Positions 62,836 to 64,000 of a stretch of DNA of 64,000 nucleotides are shown here, piece by piece. Below the pieces are notes generated by a model. The model saw nothing but the letters and a program-made list of their open reading frames with translations. It had not been told where the DNA came from and made no database searches. The DNA is taken from contig JAODTK010005637.1 of the NCBI GenBank assembly GCA_026419785.1, forward strand, positions 124,001-188,000, written 5' to 3'. The position numbers were made by a program, and so were the translations under genes. This stretch comes from Sclerodactyla briareus. Taxonomy: Eukaryota > Echinodermata > Holothuroidea > Dendrochirotida > Sclerodactylidae. Within the stretch, counting starts at the first letter, position 1, and each line of letters begins with the position of its first letter.

Positions 62836-64000
62836 GATGAAGACGAAAATATATGTCCGCTTACACAAGTGGCTGTTACCGTTAAGTGGCTGTGTGGGCT
62901 GAAAAATATCGAGAAAGCAGCCTCACAGAGACCACAGTGGCCTTTATTCCGAACCCGATTGTCCAAAATTTCTGCGCCGCTGCGCGCGCAGATATGACCT
63001 GTATCTGTTGTTTATCTAGTGTCGTGAGCGATGCATTTTGAAGGCTATTCTGTCGAGTATGAAGCTTTTATGCACGTTTTCCTCACCAGAAACATAAGTG
63101 ATCCTATTCCTATTGTGGTTTTTAAACGAGGTAGATTCAATGGAATGTCCATTGATTATAACGCAAGCGGCGTTGGCATAAGTGGCGGATGAGGAGTCAG
63201 ACGGCTCCAACACATTATGGAAGTTGAATCAAGTTTGCAGATCGAGGAACAAACACGCTTGGGCAGAGAATAGGCACAATTCAGGCTCAACCTGCCAAAG
63301 TGGATAACTGGCCCACAATGTCAGCATATTGGCCGATTTCCTCTTGTCGAACTCCCCCGATGATTGATCAAAAATTGTCAATCTTGTCAAGTTTGGACTG
63401 TTGTGATTTTTATCCATTCCGAGATATCAAACTTCGTTCCGTTTCGCTATCCTGATGGTTGTTTCGCTGTCAGTAACTGTAGACCACGTGCACGATAGCG
63501 TTGCGATTTCCGTGAAAAATATTTTGAGTGCCCAAAATTTGTAAATTCTGGGATCTTATATTTTACAAATTGCTTCCTAGACATCGCATTTCTAGCCAGC
63601 TGAAGGCATGATATACGATGCCACTGCCAATGAACAATATATATCTGCACTTCAATTTTGTCAACAAAACAGTCCGTTGCCCATGATCCGAAATGATACA
63701 GCAAACAATTGTGGATCGCGTCGAGATATTCCCTAGATTGTAATGCGCTATATGACTGAATATGTTATGTTAACAAAGCCCGGGCAAGAAATGTATTATT
63801 CTAGCAAAGATGCGAAGCATTTTTTTTTAAATCAGGACATACAGGAAACCGTGCGAAATTAGCACCTTTCACTTTTGTTGTGTTTCCCTTCATGAATTGC
63901 ACAAAATTCGAACACTTTTATGATCTTCAGTCAAAATTTCCGTCGAAAGAAACGGGTACGATCCAACGAGGCAAAACGAAAAATTTAACCTGGGTTCTCT
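62836..64000. other. Non-coding tail of the window
   Basis: No gene is recognised. The stretch right after the G/C block (to about 63000) may still belong to that element: TTTCTGCGCCGCTGCGCGCG recalls TTTTCGCGCGCCATTTGC at 57507 in the first copy. Short open frames on the minus strand at 63016-63704 have no domain. Confidence 0.4.

Overview
This window looks like a piece of an invertebrate animal genome, most likely a marine deuterostome, but the species cannot be fixed from the sequence. The evidence is spliced, intron-rich gene structure, long AT-rich introns packed with interspersed and tandem repeats, a DIRS-like retroelement, a non-LTR reverse transcriptase remnant, a tRNA-derived SINE and several small terminal-inverted-repeat elements. 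There are no bacterial-type genes, operons, CRISPR arrays or phage modules. Nearly every open frame of 60-150 codons is a chance frame in intron or repeat.

The one gene that can be named is C-terminal binding protein (CtBP), the NAD(H)-dependent transcriptional corepressor of the D-2-hydroxyacid dehydrogenase fold. It lies on the + strand and spans about 31.7 kb: exons at 14410-14579, 29998-30142, 30903-31110, a weakly preserved Rossmann exon near 37839-37970, and a long last exon at 45559-46122. The substrate-binding loop, the dinucleotide-binding turn and the catalytic Arg/Glu/His can all be located. Four of the five exons are broken by one-base insertions or deletions while the protein in each frame stays nearly perfect. 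This fits uncorrected long-read assembly errors better than a pseudogene.

Left part (1-14400): a direct duplication of about 2.4 kb (1-2410 and 8391-10790), each arm carrying three units of a ~180-bp minisatellite; a GC-rich island at 11690-12260; a ~150-bp tandem repeat at 13160-13900. Intron 1 (14580-29997): mostly unrecognised sequence, with a degenerate DIRS-like element near 21.6-22.8 kb and a partial copy of a 315-bp repeat at 19.9-20.4 kb. Intron 3: a ~75-bp satellite (31.6-35.3 kb) and a block found again at 52 kb. Intron 4: two arrays of the 315-bp family (38.05-39.34 and 41.67-43.42 kb), whose units carry AGGTCA half-sites spaced as DR4 elements.

Downstream of CtBP (46.2-64 kb) no gene is recognised. 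This part holds a ~175-bp tandem repeat split by a SINE with an 8-bp target duplication (49179-49481), a ~265-bp tandem pair at 56.1-56.6 kb, and a cluster of inverted-repeat elements at 57-62 kb. The cleanest is a 213-bp element at 60718-60930 with perfect 23-bp inverted ends and a perfect 9-bp target duplication. I found no convincing undescribed multi-gene system. The most useful observations are the repeat architecture and the error pattern in CtBP.
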